64,000 nt of DNA, from positions 81,930,142 to 81,994,141 of the forward strand of contig CM049306.1 of the NCBI GenBank assembly GCA_026874595.1. The letters are read 5' to 3'. The position numbers and the translations under genes were made by a program. Positions 48,833 through 61,019 of the stretch are shown here, one piece after another. The number at the start of each line of letters is the position of its first letter. Within the stretch, counting starts at the first letter, position 1. The notes below the pieces were generated by a model. That model had not been told where the DNA came from, ran no database searches, and saw only the letters and a list, made by a program, of their open reading frames with translations. Source of the DNA: Sipunculus nudus (lineage: Eukaryota > Annelida > Sipuncula > Golfingiida > Sipunculidae).

Positions 48833-49347
48833 GAGCCAGTATTTGATGACAGACGTCTATCTGCTGTAAATTAACCTTGCGCAATTTATACCGTCCTTAG
48901 AAAAAATGTTACTCAGCTCAGTCGTTGCTAAAAGCGACAAATGCACTCGGTAAACCCCCTGCGATAGCTAGAAGCCGCTGGCCAATAACTTATGAGGTCT
49001 TACACGCACGAGAGCTGTTTCAGGGCTGGTTTGTAACTGCTTGGCTGTCCGATAATGCAACATGTACTACAGCCCTACTGACCTCATTAAAGGAAAAATA
49101 CGCCCAGAATTCTTAACGACAGCACCAACAGATAAATCGACAGACGGTAAATATTTACAGGGCTTAGCTCCCAAAACTTTCAACCAATGTTTAAACGTCC
49201 AGCCCCTGGTTAAAGTGACTGCGTTTTGATTGGTTCCATTTACCTAGAACTACAGGGTTTATAAATGAAATGACTTTTATAGATGTGTATGTCGCAATAA
49301 TGTTGCAACGATTGCTTGAATTCAGAAATGAATCTTGCAGCCAACCT

Positions 49348-49380
49348 CCCCCCCCCCCCCCCCCGCCTCCCCCTCCCCCC
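49348..49380. repeat. Poly-C tract
   Basis: Seventeen C in a row followed by a C-rich stretch. Confidence 0.9.
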
Positions 49381-49734
49381 TCCATTTCCTTTAAAACCCG
49401 TGTTTAGCCTAATTAGCGGACGGGTTCCAACGATTGACCCTGTACAATATTCCACTCTTAATGTACATGCCAAGAGCATTAGCCTTTGAAATTGTATAAA
49501 GGGCTTACGCAGAATCCCACACATGGAGTCTTTATTAATATTTCAAATGCCTATACCCGAGGTAGGCAGACTGTTTATGACTGGTGATTTGGACAATGAT
49601 TTGTGCCATCTCGAGTTAATCAACGAACAGGTGTTTCGCTACTTTCGCCAATAATTCTAATACGTAAATGTAAAGATAATTCTGTTCAGCATGTCTCCAA
49701 AACTGCCAGTTTCAGTGACAACTGAAATCAGCGG

Positions 49735-50049
49735 TTGCTTTTTAATCGTATACATGTTCTTTTGCATGGATATCATCACCAGTTAAATAAAGGTGAAGGC
49801 CATGAAGCAAAATCCAAAATGGGGCGCCTAAACATTGCGTCAGCATGGCAGGGCGTCCGTTCGTTTAACCCACTGCCCTACATAATGGGATTTCTACAGG
49901 AAAGGCCCTGCTTAAACCGACATCGCGTTATCAGAACTTGTCAACATATGATTAAATCACAGCAACGCTGGCAGCTGGCTGCTGAGATTACTAGGTCATA
50001 TGACCCCAGGAGGTCAGCGAGTGCTACAAAACTGGGGCAACGAAGATAA
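49735..50049 (+). other. Unrecognised 104-codon open frame
   Basis: The frame opens at a TTG; the first ATG is about 49,756. It has reasonable codon variety (MGRLNIASAWQGVRSFNP, RHRVIRTCQHMIKSQQRWQL) and a less AT-rich composition than its flanks, but no motif or splice context supports it. Confidence 0.15.
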
Positions 50050-51376
50050 GCTCTCGCATACGTAATACATGGCAGCTAACGAACTTCTGAGAAGTGTCAT
50101 TCAATCCAGACACTGTTTTAATATGGCTCTTTTTGCTTTACAGGGTTATGGTAACTTTTCATTTTTCAAGGCAATTTCAACAACAATTATCTTTATTTAG
50201 CCATAACACCTGAAATAGGAGTCGTTTCTGTTTTGTTATCAAAGATATATTCCAGATTTCAAGTTTAAATATCGCTATTAATAACCTCGGGACGAGGTCA
50301 CTCCATAAAAAAAGTCAGTATTCTAATGAGCTGCTAACTGACATATGAAAAAGAAAAACGTCTTTTGCAATTTGCAGGGTTGCAGAAATTTTTTTTTCTG
50401 GTCTCGGTTACACAGCAACACGACTCTCCCACCCAATGCGAACCAGTGATATCATGAGGGAAGGTAAATATACTAGATAGTAGATAGTAATAGTAGATAT
50501 ACATGGCTGCGATCTGGCACTCCTTTAAATAAGTGACATTACCTCAATTGCACTAAGTGAAGGCGATATCGAACGTCCGTAAGGGCTCTGCGGGCACATG
50601 TCAACTGTGTTTGTAAATATTACCAAATGGTCAGGACACTGTTAACAATGGCACACCTGTTTTCCCTTGGTTGTTTGGTTGGTTGGTTATGTCTGTTAGC
50701 AACTTAACGCAAAAGTTATTTACGGAGATGGATGAAATTTTGTGGAAGGAAAGGGTCAAACCACCGAAATAACCCATAAAATGTTGAAGGTAATTTGCAC
50801 CGTACTGTATTTTCAATTCATTATTTTATTTTTGATTTTATTTTTATATACCTTTGTGATACGGGGAGATTTCTTCTCCCAGGTAGAAGCCGCCCCATTC
50901 ATAGGTATTAGGAACACCATTTGTTCAGCAACTAAACAGGTGAACCCATGTTACTAAAGCGTGAAACTGTTACAAATGAACGCTTTATCAAGTGATCATG
51001 CCTGCATGGGGGTCCAGGTAGTCGCATAAAATACACTGAATTAGTTCTTGTTACTTCTATTTATAAGCTGACATATAATTAGAAGATTATATTATCAATC
51101 AACTACGAGAACTCCAAAAGAACACATAGACATATCTCAAGCTGCCGAGTGCACCATCATTCACGTGCATAATAAGATATATTTCTCTACTCGAAAGTCC
51201 CTATCCTTCGCATAAACACCACGTGGTCTGGTTAGCAATTCCCATGTAACATCTATAAAACAGTATCAGTATCAATTATATCTAAACCATCAATTAAACT
51301 ATGCATTTCTTTGAGACGTGTCCGATTAAAGCAGGTGTAAAGACTTCAGAATACCCCCTCCTTAAGGTTACCCCCC

Positions 51377-51404
51377 GGTAATCTGAAATCGATTTCAGAT
51401 TACC
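51377..51404. repeat. Perfect 28-bp palindrome
   Basis: GGTAATCTGAAATC is followed directly by its exact reverse complement GATTTCAGATTACC. CCGGTAATCTGAAA occurs again at 51,408, and GGGGGTTATCTGAAATTG at 51,422, so the motif is repeated around the palindrome. Confidence 0.8.
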
Positions 51405-53199
51405 CTCCGGTAATCTGAAAAGGGGGTTATCTGAAATTGCTACACCTTGCGCCTATCATACTGAATTTTGAAGTGCAACGTTTGTCAGATCGAAACATAA
51501 AATGGGGACATGGCGTATTGAAGCCTCATTTTTGCGGTCAGTAGAGAAATCTCAAATCAAGTCTCAATGTATGGTGTACAAAACTTCAATTAATTTTGGT
51601 CTTCGATCATCAGAACCAGAGAACTTTCGCTGTTTTGCTCTAGCTCATGATAAAAAATTAAATAAACTGTTTAGATAATGTATCTTATTTTGTTCAGACT
51701 ATATACACAGTACCGGTTTTGCCATACGAGATTATCCAAATAGTGTTGACATGGCAAAAAATTGTCTGACTTCTATCTTTCGCACGAAAAGGTAAAATCG
51801 TGTTGTAAGGAGCTATTTCTTGAAAATTTTTAGCCAAACAGAATATTTTTTTTTCGTTAGTCGTAATCGGTTTATATATTCTTAAATAAACACCTTGCCC
51901 AGATTTAAAATATACCATACCGCAGCCCCTAAAAGGACATGGGTGCTATATTCATGTTAGGTAAAAAAGCCGTTCCCTTGCGAAAAAACATCGCGTTGTC
52001 TCCGTGTTCACATGCGACCTTTTTGCGTTCCCTCGCGATCGCGTTCCATATACCACAAGGCGGATTGGTGACAGCCAGAGTTTAGGAGTCACGAAACCCT
52101 ATGATCTGTTACTCTGCCTCTCTCGTTAATCGTTCTAAGTCCACAGACAATGCTTTTACTTTTGCAAAAAAATCTTTGTTACAACCTTATTTAGCGTACT
52201 TTTGGCATGACATCTTTCTTAAATAACATGAAAATAAATACCAGATTTGATGAACCACAGTTTAACGCTTATCGCCCCAAAAAGGTTAATTGAAACAATA
52301 CTATCACAATAAATTTCGTGCATGAACTATAGACTAACGGAAAATCACATTCCTTTGTCATTAAGGATAAGTATACTAGTATTAATAAAATAAGGTTTAT
52401 TCTGTTATTCGCAGGATATCGCTATAAGTGCATGGACAGCTACCGGCTTTACCATCAGAGGTACAGGCTGATAGCAAGAGGTCCACAGACCATACACCAC
52501 GACATCTGACTAAGTCCTGATACCTCAAACTCTTAATCAAAAAGACCATCACGGAAGTATTATGCAAAGAGACATTTTCTTTCACCCCACTGATTCGTCC
52601 GGTAGGGCTAAGTCACATACATCGCACAACACATGAATAAATGTACGACAGGTCTACGACAGAACATTGGGGAAACTCATAGGATAGTCGTGGGTGTGAC
52701 GTACGAAATTAAGGTGCTTTGCAACAGAAAAAAACTGTCGTCGATGCTTGTCATAGAATTTCGAAATTGTCCACAGATAGCGCAAAACTAATCCACCTTT
52801 ACATAGTTAAATCCTTATTAAATAAAATGATCTAAATATTGCTATGATTAGAACCATGATTATTTCAATAGGTAGTATTAACAGATATATTCCAAAAATT
52901 GGGCCTGGTAGGCGCGACTTAATTTGATCTAGGGTTGGGATAATGCAAAACAATGGTCAGTATATTTGCTGGTTTTGTTTTGAAGACAAAGCTCCCAGAC
53001 AGAATTCATGGGAAAGGTCTGGACCCTTACATATCCAAACAATACAAATAGGGGCTTATTAACCACAGACTGTCTCGTCAACGTTCACTTCCAGTTAAGT
53101 GAAGGAATACCTAATTGTTGCAATTCGTTAGAAAAACACAATATATAAAACATTAAAAGAACATTTAAGACTTAATTTGTTGTAAGATAAGGAACACTA

Positions 53200-53275
53200 A
53201 ATGTATATATTATATTATATTATATTATATTGTTTTATATTTTATTGTATTAAATTATATTACATTATATTATAT
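53200..53275. repeat. (ATATT)n pentamer repeat
   Basis: TATAT/TATTA units with point changes. Confidence 0.85.
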
Positions 53276-53622
53276 ATCCATGGTAACGCTCCATCACATG
53301 CATTAAGAAATGACCACTACGTATCTTCCCCGAGATACAGTCCATGAAAATCGTAAACTAGTATCCGAGGTTAACATGACACCCTTGTTGACGACAGCCT
53401 CGTTCTTGAGCAGCTGTCAGCTCCTTACATTACAGGGCCATATTTGAAACCATTTTCGACATAATCATCAGGTGTGCATTCATTTTCAGGAATGCATAGC
53501 CCGAAAAACAAAAATTTCGAAGCTGTGTTCGAAAACTGCATGGTTAGGCCGATATTCTTAAGCACTTTATTATCCTAAAGGACTTATCTATTTATCTTTA
53601 TCACGGCAGGTGGGGATACCAT

Positions 53623-53626
<4 letters not shown>

Positions 53627-53688
<62 letters not shown>
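53627..53688. repeat. (TA)n microsatellite
   Basis: Alternating TA over about 60 bp. Confidence 0.95.
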
Positions 53689-53689
<1 letters not shown>

Positions 53690-53690
<1 letters not shown>

Positions 53691-54085
53691 TGATATAAGG
53701 GTAATTTTGGTTATGAAAAAGTTTCTCATAAGGCATTTGTGAAGGATGTGTGAACTTGATGGATGAATCAAGAACATGTTTGTTTACACAGCAATAATGA
53801 CAAACGGGAAAACCTAAGGTGGTACGTTGCATAAATGCGGAGGTAGATAGGTCAGTTGTTGCAAAACGCCATTTGCAAAGCTATGGCTTATCTGTATTTC
53901 TGCCAGATGCCCTTGTTGAATTAGTTTTGAATATTTTTACAAGCCACCACATATTAGAAACACGTTGATATTAACAAAACAAGCAGCCTGTGTGCGGTGA
54001 TATTCACGTTTTCTGGGCTCGTTTTATGCTAAAGGGGTATACCTTTAGTTTATAAAGGTCAGATAGGTGATTGAGCCCCTTTCAA
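53690..54085 (+). repeat. Dispersed repeat family D, copy 3
   Basis: Contains AAGGGTAATTTTGGTTATGA, GAAGGATGTGTGAACTTG, GACAAACGGGAAAA, CCTAAGGTGGTACGTTGCAT, TTGCAAAACGCCATTTGCAA, AGATGCCCTTGTTGAATT and TATAAAGGTCAGATAGG. It matches copy 4 over ~400 bp. Confidence 0.8.
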
Positions 54086-55014
54086 TATGAAAATACGTAT
54101 AGGTGGCGCGACCAGGGGACCTCGGTAAAATACACACAATTTCCACTATGGATCAGAATGATATTGCAAACGTTAAATTGTGAATAGTAATGACGTGCGA
54201 CTTCAGGGGTTTTCGGAAGACTTGTGTTCTGTATAGTTTATTTGATACCTAAATTTTAAATTTAAATATACATAAGGATAACATCTCTAGTAAAAAAAAT
54301 CCAAAATAATCTCCATCTTGAAGACCCCATATGTAAACAGCAAAAAATTATAATTTCTAAGCGATAAGATTATTATAATTTATATCAACCATTGGTGTCT
54401 TTTAACTGTAACGTCACAGACTATATACTTGCAGTGCACTATGGAAAAATTATATGACCTTATAGATAACTAACGGAGTGCATGCTTGGTACATATGACT
54501 GACATATCTTGATATAACATTCATAAATCAATGCCTTATGTAAATCTTATCTTGTCGTTAAATCAGTACATATTTTTATCAGCACCCATCGTATATAGAC
54601 TTTTATCTCACGCATATATGTTGTCTTGGTAACGGAGAAAACCTACACATGTACTGCAAGCACATAAAACGTATGCAGACTACCAGTCAATGTAATTTTA
54701 TTCCAAATGACACATGTATGCATATAACCTGACAGAAATCTGTCATGTGTCGCATTCGCTGATGCTTTGTTTATAAATATGGTGACATAGACAACGTGAC
54801 TGGTATAGATACATCAGATAACATCTACCGCTTGTAGATTAGAGAAGTTTCCATTTTTTATCACACCTTGCTGTACAAAGTGCGAGTCCAGTAACGTTTG
54901 CGATTATGCGGTATGACTGCGATTAAATAATTATCACTGTTAAAACATGCCCAATCACCTACCTAATGAAAAAGAATTTATGTGATTTTCTGGTTTCTTC
55001 TGTGAATATATTAA

Positions 55015-55415
55015 TGATCTAAGGGTAATTTTGATTGTGAAAAGATCTTATAAGGCCTAGCTTCATGAAGGATGTGTGAACTTGTTTATCTACAACATGT
55101 TTGTAATCACAGGAATGTTGACAAACGGGAAAAACATGTAACCTAAGGTGGTAGGTTGCATATTTGCGGATGCAGAAAGGTCACTTGTTGCAAAACGCCA
55201 TTTGCAAAACTCTGGCTTATTTGACTTGCTGCCAGGTGCCCTTGATGAATTTGTATTGATTATTTTGGCGGGCCCTCACATATTATAAACACGTTGATAT
55301 AAACAAAACAAGCAACCTGTGTGCGGTAAAATTTACCGTTTTCAGGCCTATTATTATGAAAGCACCAATTAAGGGATTATCTTTCGTCTATAAAGGTCAG
55401 ATAGGAGGTTCTGAT
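55015..55415 (+). repeat. Dispersed repeat family D, copy 4
   Basis: Same order of blocks as copy 3, with small insertions and point changes. The two copies are 1.3 kb apart in the same orientation. Confidence 0.8.
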
Positions 55416-55977
55416 ATCGGCAGCCATTCTTTTCGTGTTTCTTTAAAGTTTATGTATTAATCTTCCCCCGTAGGGAGGGGAGCTTATATAGGGCTTGATG
55501 TCCAGTTTCGGAGCTGTGACTGGAATAGATAATTATTATATGTCGTTAATTAGAAGCATCTGAATTTATTAAGTCCATATTAGAGCTATACCAGTTAATC
55601 AGAATGAAACCTTCAGGCACCGCTAATCAGTGAACCGCTTATAAAGTGCATTTTCTGATATAGCAGATAATTATATATAACGCAATGAAAAGAATGTAAA
55701 CTCTGTGAACATATTTCGGAGAGCTTGGATTAGCAAATATAATGTATACGTCTAATAAATGTTAAAATTAATACTAATCTACCAATCTCTGTTTCGATAC
55801 TGTATAAGAACATTTTCAGTCTCGGTTTCTCTGTTCTTTTAAATTCTATAATTGTTATGACAAGATATTTGCAGTTTTCAAAAACATTCGACTCGTTGTT
55901 TTGACCTGTTAACCGAGATCAATCTATATATAGCACCATTCGCCTACACTGTGTTAAGTACTTTGCAGTAAGCTTAT

Positions 55978-56350
55978 CTTGTAGTCTAGGGGTAGTGCAC
56001 AGGGCTTAAAGCCCGGAGATCGTGTGTTCGAATTTCAGCCATAGGGAGTTAGATTTTTTTACGATCGGCTGCTATCCTGGTTGAATGTTTCGCAGGCTTA
56101 ATGGGGAGACTGTGCTCAACAGCCGTGTTTTATCCACAAACAAGTGCATGTGACTTTCGGTAGTCCCTCGGTGTTATATTCCAGCAGTGGAGCTGGCACA
56201 CAGCCAGGGCCCGCAGGAGTGGTACACTGAACTTGGTTGACGTCAGGATTATCGCGTGTAAGCCCCTGAGTCCGAAACTGGAATGGATTCCTGCAGATTT
56301 ACAGAATACCGAGTTTAGAAAGCATTAAAAATGAGGCCGTTACCTCCACC
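55978..56350 (+). repeat. tRNA-derived SINE, copy 3
   Basis: CTTGTAGTCTAGGGGTAGTG carries the A box, and GTGTTCGAATTTC the B box. The body matches copies 1 and 2 (GATCGGCTGCTATCCTGG, GACTGTGCTCAACAGCCGTG, CCAGGGCCCGCAGG) and it ends GAGGCCGTTACC with an A-rich tail. Confidence 0.85.
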
Positions 56351-57042
56351 AATAAAAATCGGAGGAAAAAAAGTGTTTATTGTTCCTTAACTATACGGGA
56401 ATAATGGTCATGTTAGGTTTTGAACACAATGTGAACCCCTTAGATCAGTGCATAAAGGAGCTTGCGCAATATATCCGTTCTATATTAACAAAATAAAGCC
56501 ATAATTCCACTTATAATATTAAAATTCTGGCCTTTATATAACTAGAAATAACATTTCAAGGACGCTAACCAAATACTAAGTGAGTAAGGAGTTCATGTCG
56601 GCCAGTATGAACATTACATATGTAAACACTATTTATCAATATAAAAGCAAAGGACAAACAGGTAGTATTTGGTTTTATGTACTTTTTAGTAAATATCAAA
56701 TCATTTTCTTTATAATTTCCTGCCAATTCGAACTGAAATGTCGAAGGACTTTTCTCTTAACCGAAGAGCAGTACATCAATAGAATATACCATCTTTATCA
56801 ACTAATCTTTATTGAATGTAGTTTTAAAAGCACGTTCTCATTAAGACTCTATGGAGAAGCACGTGAAACATGTCTCCATGCATGGCGTAAAAACTTGAAG
56901 TATTTCATTCATCAACTTCTCCTCGTTCTTATTGCCCCCGCAACTTGTATGGCTCATATTCATTTTCAGGGTTCCTTCATGTGGTCGTTCTTTAATGCCC
57001 TTTGTGTTGTCTTAAATTATTCCACTGATTGATTGATCAACA

Positions 57043-57400
57043 CTAACGGCAAACTGAGATCGACGGGCAAATGGTGCTCTCAATACCAGTACAAACAAAA
57101 CCTTTCCACAGCGGAGAGAAGGTAAGGCTTTTAATATTGTTGATTGCTCTTTTACGTGTTCGCCCACAGGAGACCCCGCCAGGGCAAAGCGATGTGAGGT
57201 CATCATCCAAACATTTGCTGATATGACGCACGGAATTCAGTTCAAATACAATTTGCTTCAGGTGGCTGGTCAAACTTCGGTGCGACGGTACCAAGACCAA
57301 GGCACGGTCGTTTCTACTTGCGCTGTCAACGTTCTCCACTCTTGTTATTGATACAGTGGCAATGATAAATAATCTATCTTCTCGCGAGCTTTGGGTTCTT
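57043..57400. other. Segment open on both strands; possible exon
   Basis: On the minus strand a frame without ATG runs about 115 codons and includes LFIIATVSITRVENVDS, SKCLDDDLTSLCPGG and GRTRKR (a dibasic-type site). On the plus strand, after an acceptor-like TTACGTGTTCGCCCACAG at 57,169, a frame of ~60 codons reads RCEVIIQTFADMTHGIQF and ends TCAVNVLHSCY at a stop near 57,350. Both cannot be trusted; I recognise neither. Base composition is more even than in flanking DNA. Confidence 0.2.
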
Positions 57401-58979
57401 TCTCTGACGCCTAAGATCTATTACCTATTCACTCTAATGCGAATCATGTTAAACCCAAGTGATGCCAATATAAGAAAAAAATCTTAAAAGCATCCATCAC
57501 TTGATATATCACTCCTTCTCTTTCTATTTATATTCACTTTCACCTTTTTATAGCGAGGGTGTACACTGTGCACCTGAAGATTTCTTAACTGAATCCAATC
57601 GGCTACCAATGAGCGATTATTTGGAATCAGGATATGTATCAGGTAAATGACCGGAAAAAAGAGTAAGTGCTCCGGAAAAAAAGCAGACTTCTTTGAAATC
57701 AGCGTCAATTGCCAAAATTTTTATACCAGACTGACTACAGAAGTGCTTCGCATACCACAATTGTATATGTATATATATACATATCATTCCTAAACTCAGA
57801 AACATACATTGCGCACACCCGCCTGCTTTAAGATAAGGGTATTTTCCACTTGTTATGACACATGCTTGACATTTGCACAAAACAAAAAATGCGAAATGGC
57901 CCATTTCTGTTCTAACTGGACTGTTAAAGCAGGAGAGTAATAGTATATATCAGAATTCTTTCATTGGAAAAGAGGAAAAAGCGTTGAAGAGTGAAAAAAT
58001 AATAATTAGCATCGTTTACAAGAAATCCTCAAAAAAGAGTGACTCTTTTAAAAAGAGTGATTTTACAGGTCTGTGTTTAGTGGAAGATATTGAAAATTAG
58101 GTCAATGTTAAAGATATTAATGTAAGTGTCAAAATCTTCATCTGTGACCGTGACTCTGTGATTAATCTATGGTTGGTTCCAGAAAACCAACCGTATTAAA
58201 CTCAAACACTTCCTGCAAGTAAGCAATGATAGATATGAGACTGGAAATTTAGGTCAAAGTTAATAATAAATATCACAAAGTTTATAACTGTCGCTTGTAA
58301 ATTGTTCACTTACCAAAAAGAATGTTAGCCATATTTTCGTATACAAAGCGCAAACAAGGGGGGGGGGTTCCAGTGAGCTCAAATTTACAGTTTTTCACAT
58401 CGGCTATTTTATGTTACAGGTATTCTCATTTTGAACAAAAGCAGAGCTTCCCGCATTATAGATACTGAAAAACGTTGGCGAGCCTATCGGACTCTATCCT
58501 CTGCAATAAGGCGTCAAGGATAAAAACACATTGCACCATTTTTCGCAGAATGTATTTAGTTACACGAATTAATATACTGGTATTAAAAACGTTATGGAAA
58601 CGGTTTCAGTAAGGCCTGCGTGATATATTGTGTGCAGGAAGTCTGTAAGGTTGCGTTGTTTTATTTTTATAATAAAGTAACGTCTTCGGTGTGATCTTTT
58701 GGGATGAAAAGCATGCGGTAGAGTAACATTTCAGCCAATAATGAAGTAGTATTTACGCATGCTACATTTACCCAGTAAATACCCTGCAGTGAATCTATTC
58801 ACCATGACTTTTTGTGTAAAAAGAAAATATGTATTGGTGAAGTGTAAAGTTAACAATTTTAAATTTACAGCTAACAATGCATGCTCTTCATGGCCTCGTT
58901 TCAAGTCCATTTTATCATTGCGCCAATATATTAGAAGTTGTCGGAGCTAGGTGCATGCTAGGTTATCGGCCTTTTATCG

Positions 58980-58983
<4 letters not shown>

Positions 58984-59037
<54 letters not shown>
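58984..59037. repeat. (TA)n microsatellite
   Basis: Alternating TA over about 54 bp. Confidence 0.95.
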
Positions 59038-59043
<6 letters not shown>

Positions 59044-59989
59044 CGTGTGCAGTTGCGTGTCACGTTTTTATACACCTTTATGTCCTGCTTGTCGTCCCCA
59101 CGACAAGTTGATCCTATATTGCTCCTCTGGCTGGTTGCCAATGCTGCCATGTTGCTCTGGACAAACTAATTAGCTGACCTTTAAAGTCGTAACAAGAGGT
59201 TTGATAAAGTACTTTCAGCGCCTGAAGGACTCCTTGGATGCAATAAGTGCCCTGTAGTGAATCTATTCATCATGTTAATGGCAATTATGGTTGTAGTTTA
59301 ACAAAGTAAATAATACCTGGTTTGTCGCCATTGGTCAGTGTTTAAGGACAAGAGTTACATTACCCGTCCTGCCAGTAATAATATTGCTGTCTAGGATACA
59401 TGTTCACGCTAAATTGAGCCGCTACTGCAATTCTTTGATATAAGTTGTAAATTTTACCCCAAGTCTTCGAACCCCTTTTCCGAAGAAATGTTTCATCTTA
59501 ATTAAACCTCCAAATCTTATTTTGCTGATTGCTTTATCTATTAGATTAGATCACTGTTAACAGAGTGACCCAGTTCCGTTGTATTCTCAAAGGTTTCTAA
59601 CTGTACTAAGCTGTGTGACCTGCGAGAGCCGTCAGGACTGGTCGTGAACAACACAACACAGTGGATTCATTAAAGCGCCTAAGGATGAGGTAGAGTGATG
59701 AGGGTATATTATGTTTTCAGCAGCGTTTGTTCTTATATTTTTCTGGAAGCAGGATTAAAAAAATGGATATATCAATGGATATTTAGGGATCCTGGTTGGT
59801 TCTGACAGATGACAAATCATTAGAATTTGGTGTTGGCCGAGTTGTATGACCCCACACTATCTCTGGGGACTTACTTTTCCTCCAAACTTCACCCACACCT
59901 ATTATCGATCAATTTTTCGCGAACTCAAGGAGCTCTTCAGACGGCGGATTGGTTTTGGGTCGGTTTTATCAGCTCTCTAGGGTGTCTCC

Positions 59990-60170
59990 GGCGCCCGATA
60001 ATCTCCAAAGTTTGGCCACGACCTTGTAGTCTGGACTTTTTAATCTTGTATCAGCATGTCCGCGGCCTTGGGTGTCAGAGGTAACTGATTATCTCTTGAT
60101 TTAAGCTCCGATCTTGCAGTCTTCATATCCTTGGCAGTGTTTAGTCTTGTAACAGCTTATTAGCTCCTGT
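59990..60170. repeat. Degenerate repeat shared with 63.33 kb
   Basis: TCAGAGGTAACTGATTATCT then TTTAAGCTCCGATCTTGCAG and TCTTCA (60,075-60,125) match 63,336-63,380 with a short gap. A weaker tandem copy precedes it (CTTGTAGTCTGGAC, 60,024). Confidence 0.55.
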
Positions 60171-60180
60171 CGACCAGGAG

Positions 60181-60772
60181 TAGGGCTGCGCGAAATTATC
60201 GATACGGCGATTCGTATATTGCGTATCGCGATAAGGTTTTTAAATTTCGATATTTTGTTAAACTTGACTGAAACTGAATTTTTTTGTAGAAAAATTATGT
60301 TTCTGTTACAAAATTTAGACATCTGAATTTACAGGCTTGAAGTGAAAGCAGCTACAGGGTCGTTAGACGTTCAGTAGAGAAAATGTTCAAGTACAGGCCC
60401 GATATCCCCAAGGTCCGCCCAAATAAGTATGCATGTCTGATCGATATTATTGGTATACTAGAATATCAACATACAACTAGAGGAAAACCATGCTGAACGA
60501 GGTCATAATAATTAGTAATTCATTAATTTTCCGTCCTCACATCTCATAATTACTGCATTAAGATCAAGTGTAAAGTACCGGCACCTATACCGCTCTGTGC
60601 TAAATCACGGCTAATAATTCTATAACCGATAAGTACTTTGCAAATGCATGTAAAAACCTGAAGAACTATAATATCAACATATATATAATATATAGTAAAC
60701 ACGTTCATTTCCCATAAATTAAATCCAACGAAAATATCACGATACTTATCGCAATACACTGCAATACGAACC
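60181..60772. mobile_element. Possible hAT-type nonautonomous element
   Basis: The left end TAGGGCTGCGCGAAATTATC, followed by ATCGATACG and GCGATAAGG, resembles the 'tagggctgc' termini seen in many animal hAT-like repeats (from memory). The right end, read inverted, gives GGTTCGTATTGCAGTGTATT and GCGATAAGTATCG, partly matching the left. The interior has no transposase frame. Confidence 0.35.
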
Positions 60773-61019
60773 TTTTATATATAAGCTATACTCAATCCTT
60801 GTCGGGAGTATCTGAATATTATCACGCCTATTTTAGCTACTATACCTTTGTCTCAGGAGTGCTTTAACCTAGCGCTGTGTCACCAGCAGTCACCTAAGTA
60901 TATATGATCTCAGTTATTACGAACGTACCATCACAATTTTACCAAAACAAGTGTTTTATCAGCGATTATCAGTAAAACATTTTAGCCCTTATCCCATAGG
61001 CTGATGGGCAATTGTCGTC

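Noticed and set aside
55978-56050. Possible functional tRNA gene
   Set aside because: A and B boxes are present, but the acceptor stem does not close and the downstream body is shared with two other SINE copies.
56580-57032. 150-codon plus-strand frame
   Set aside because: It opens on GTG, is AT-rich and hydrophobic without pattern, and has no splice or promoter context.
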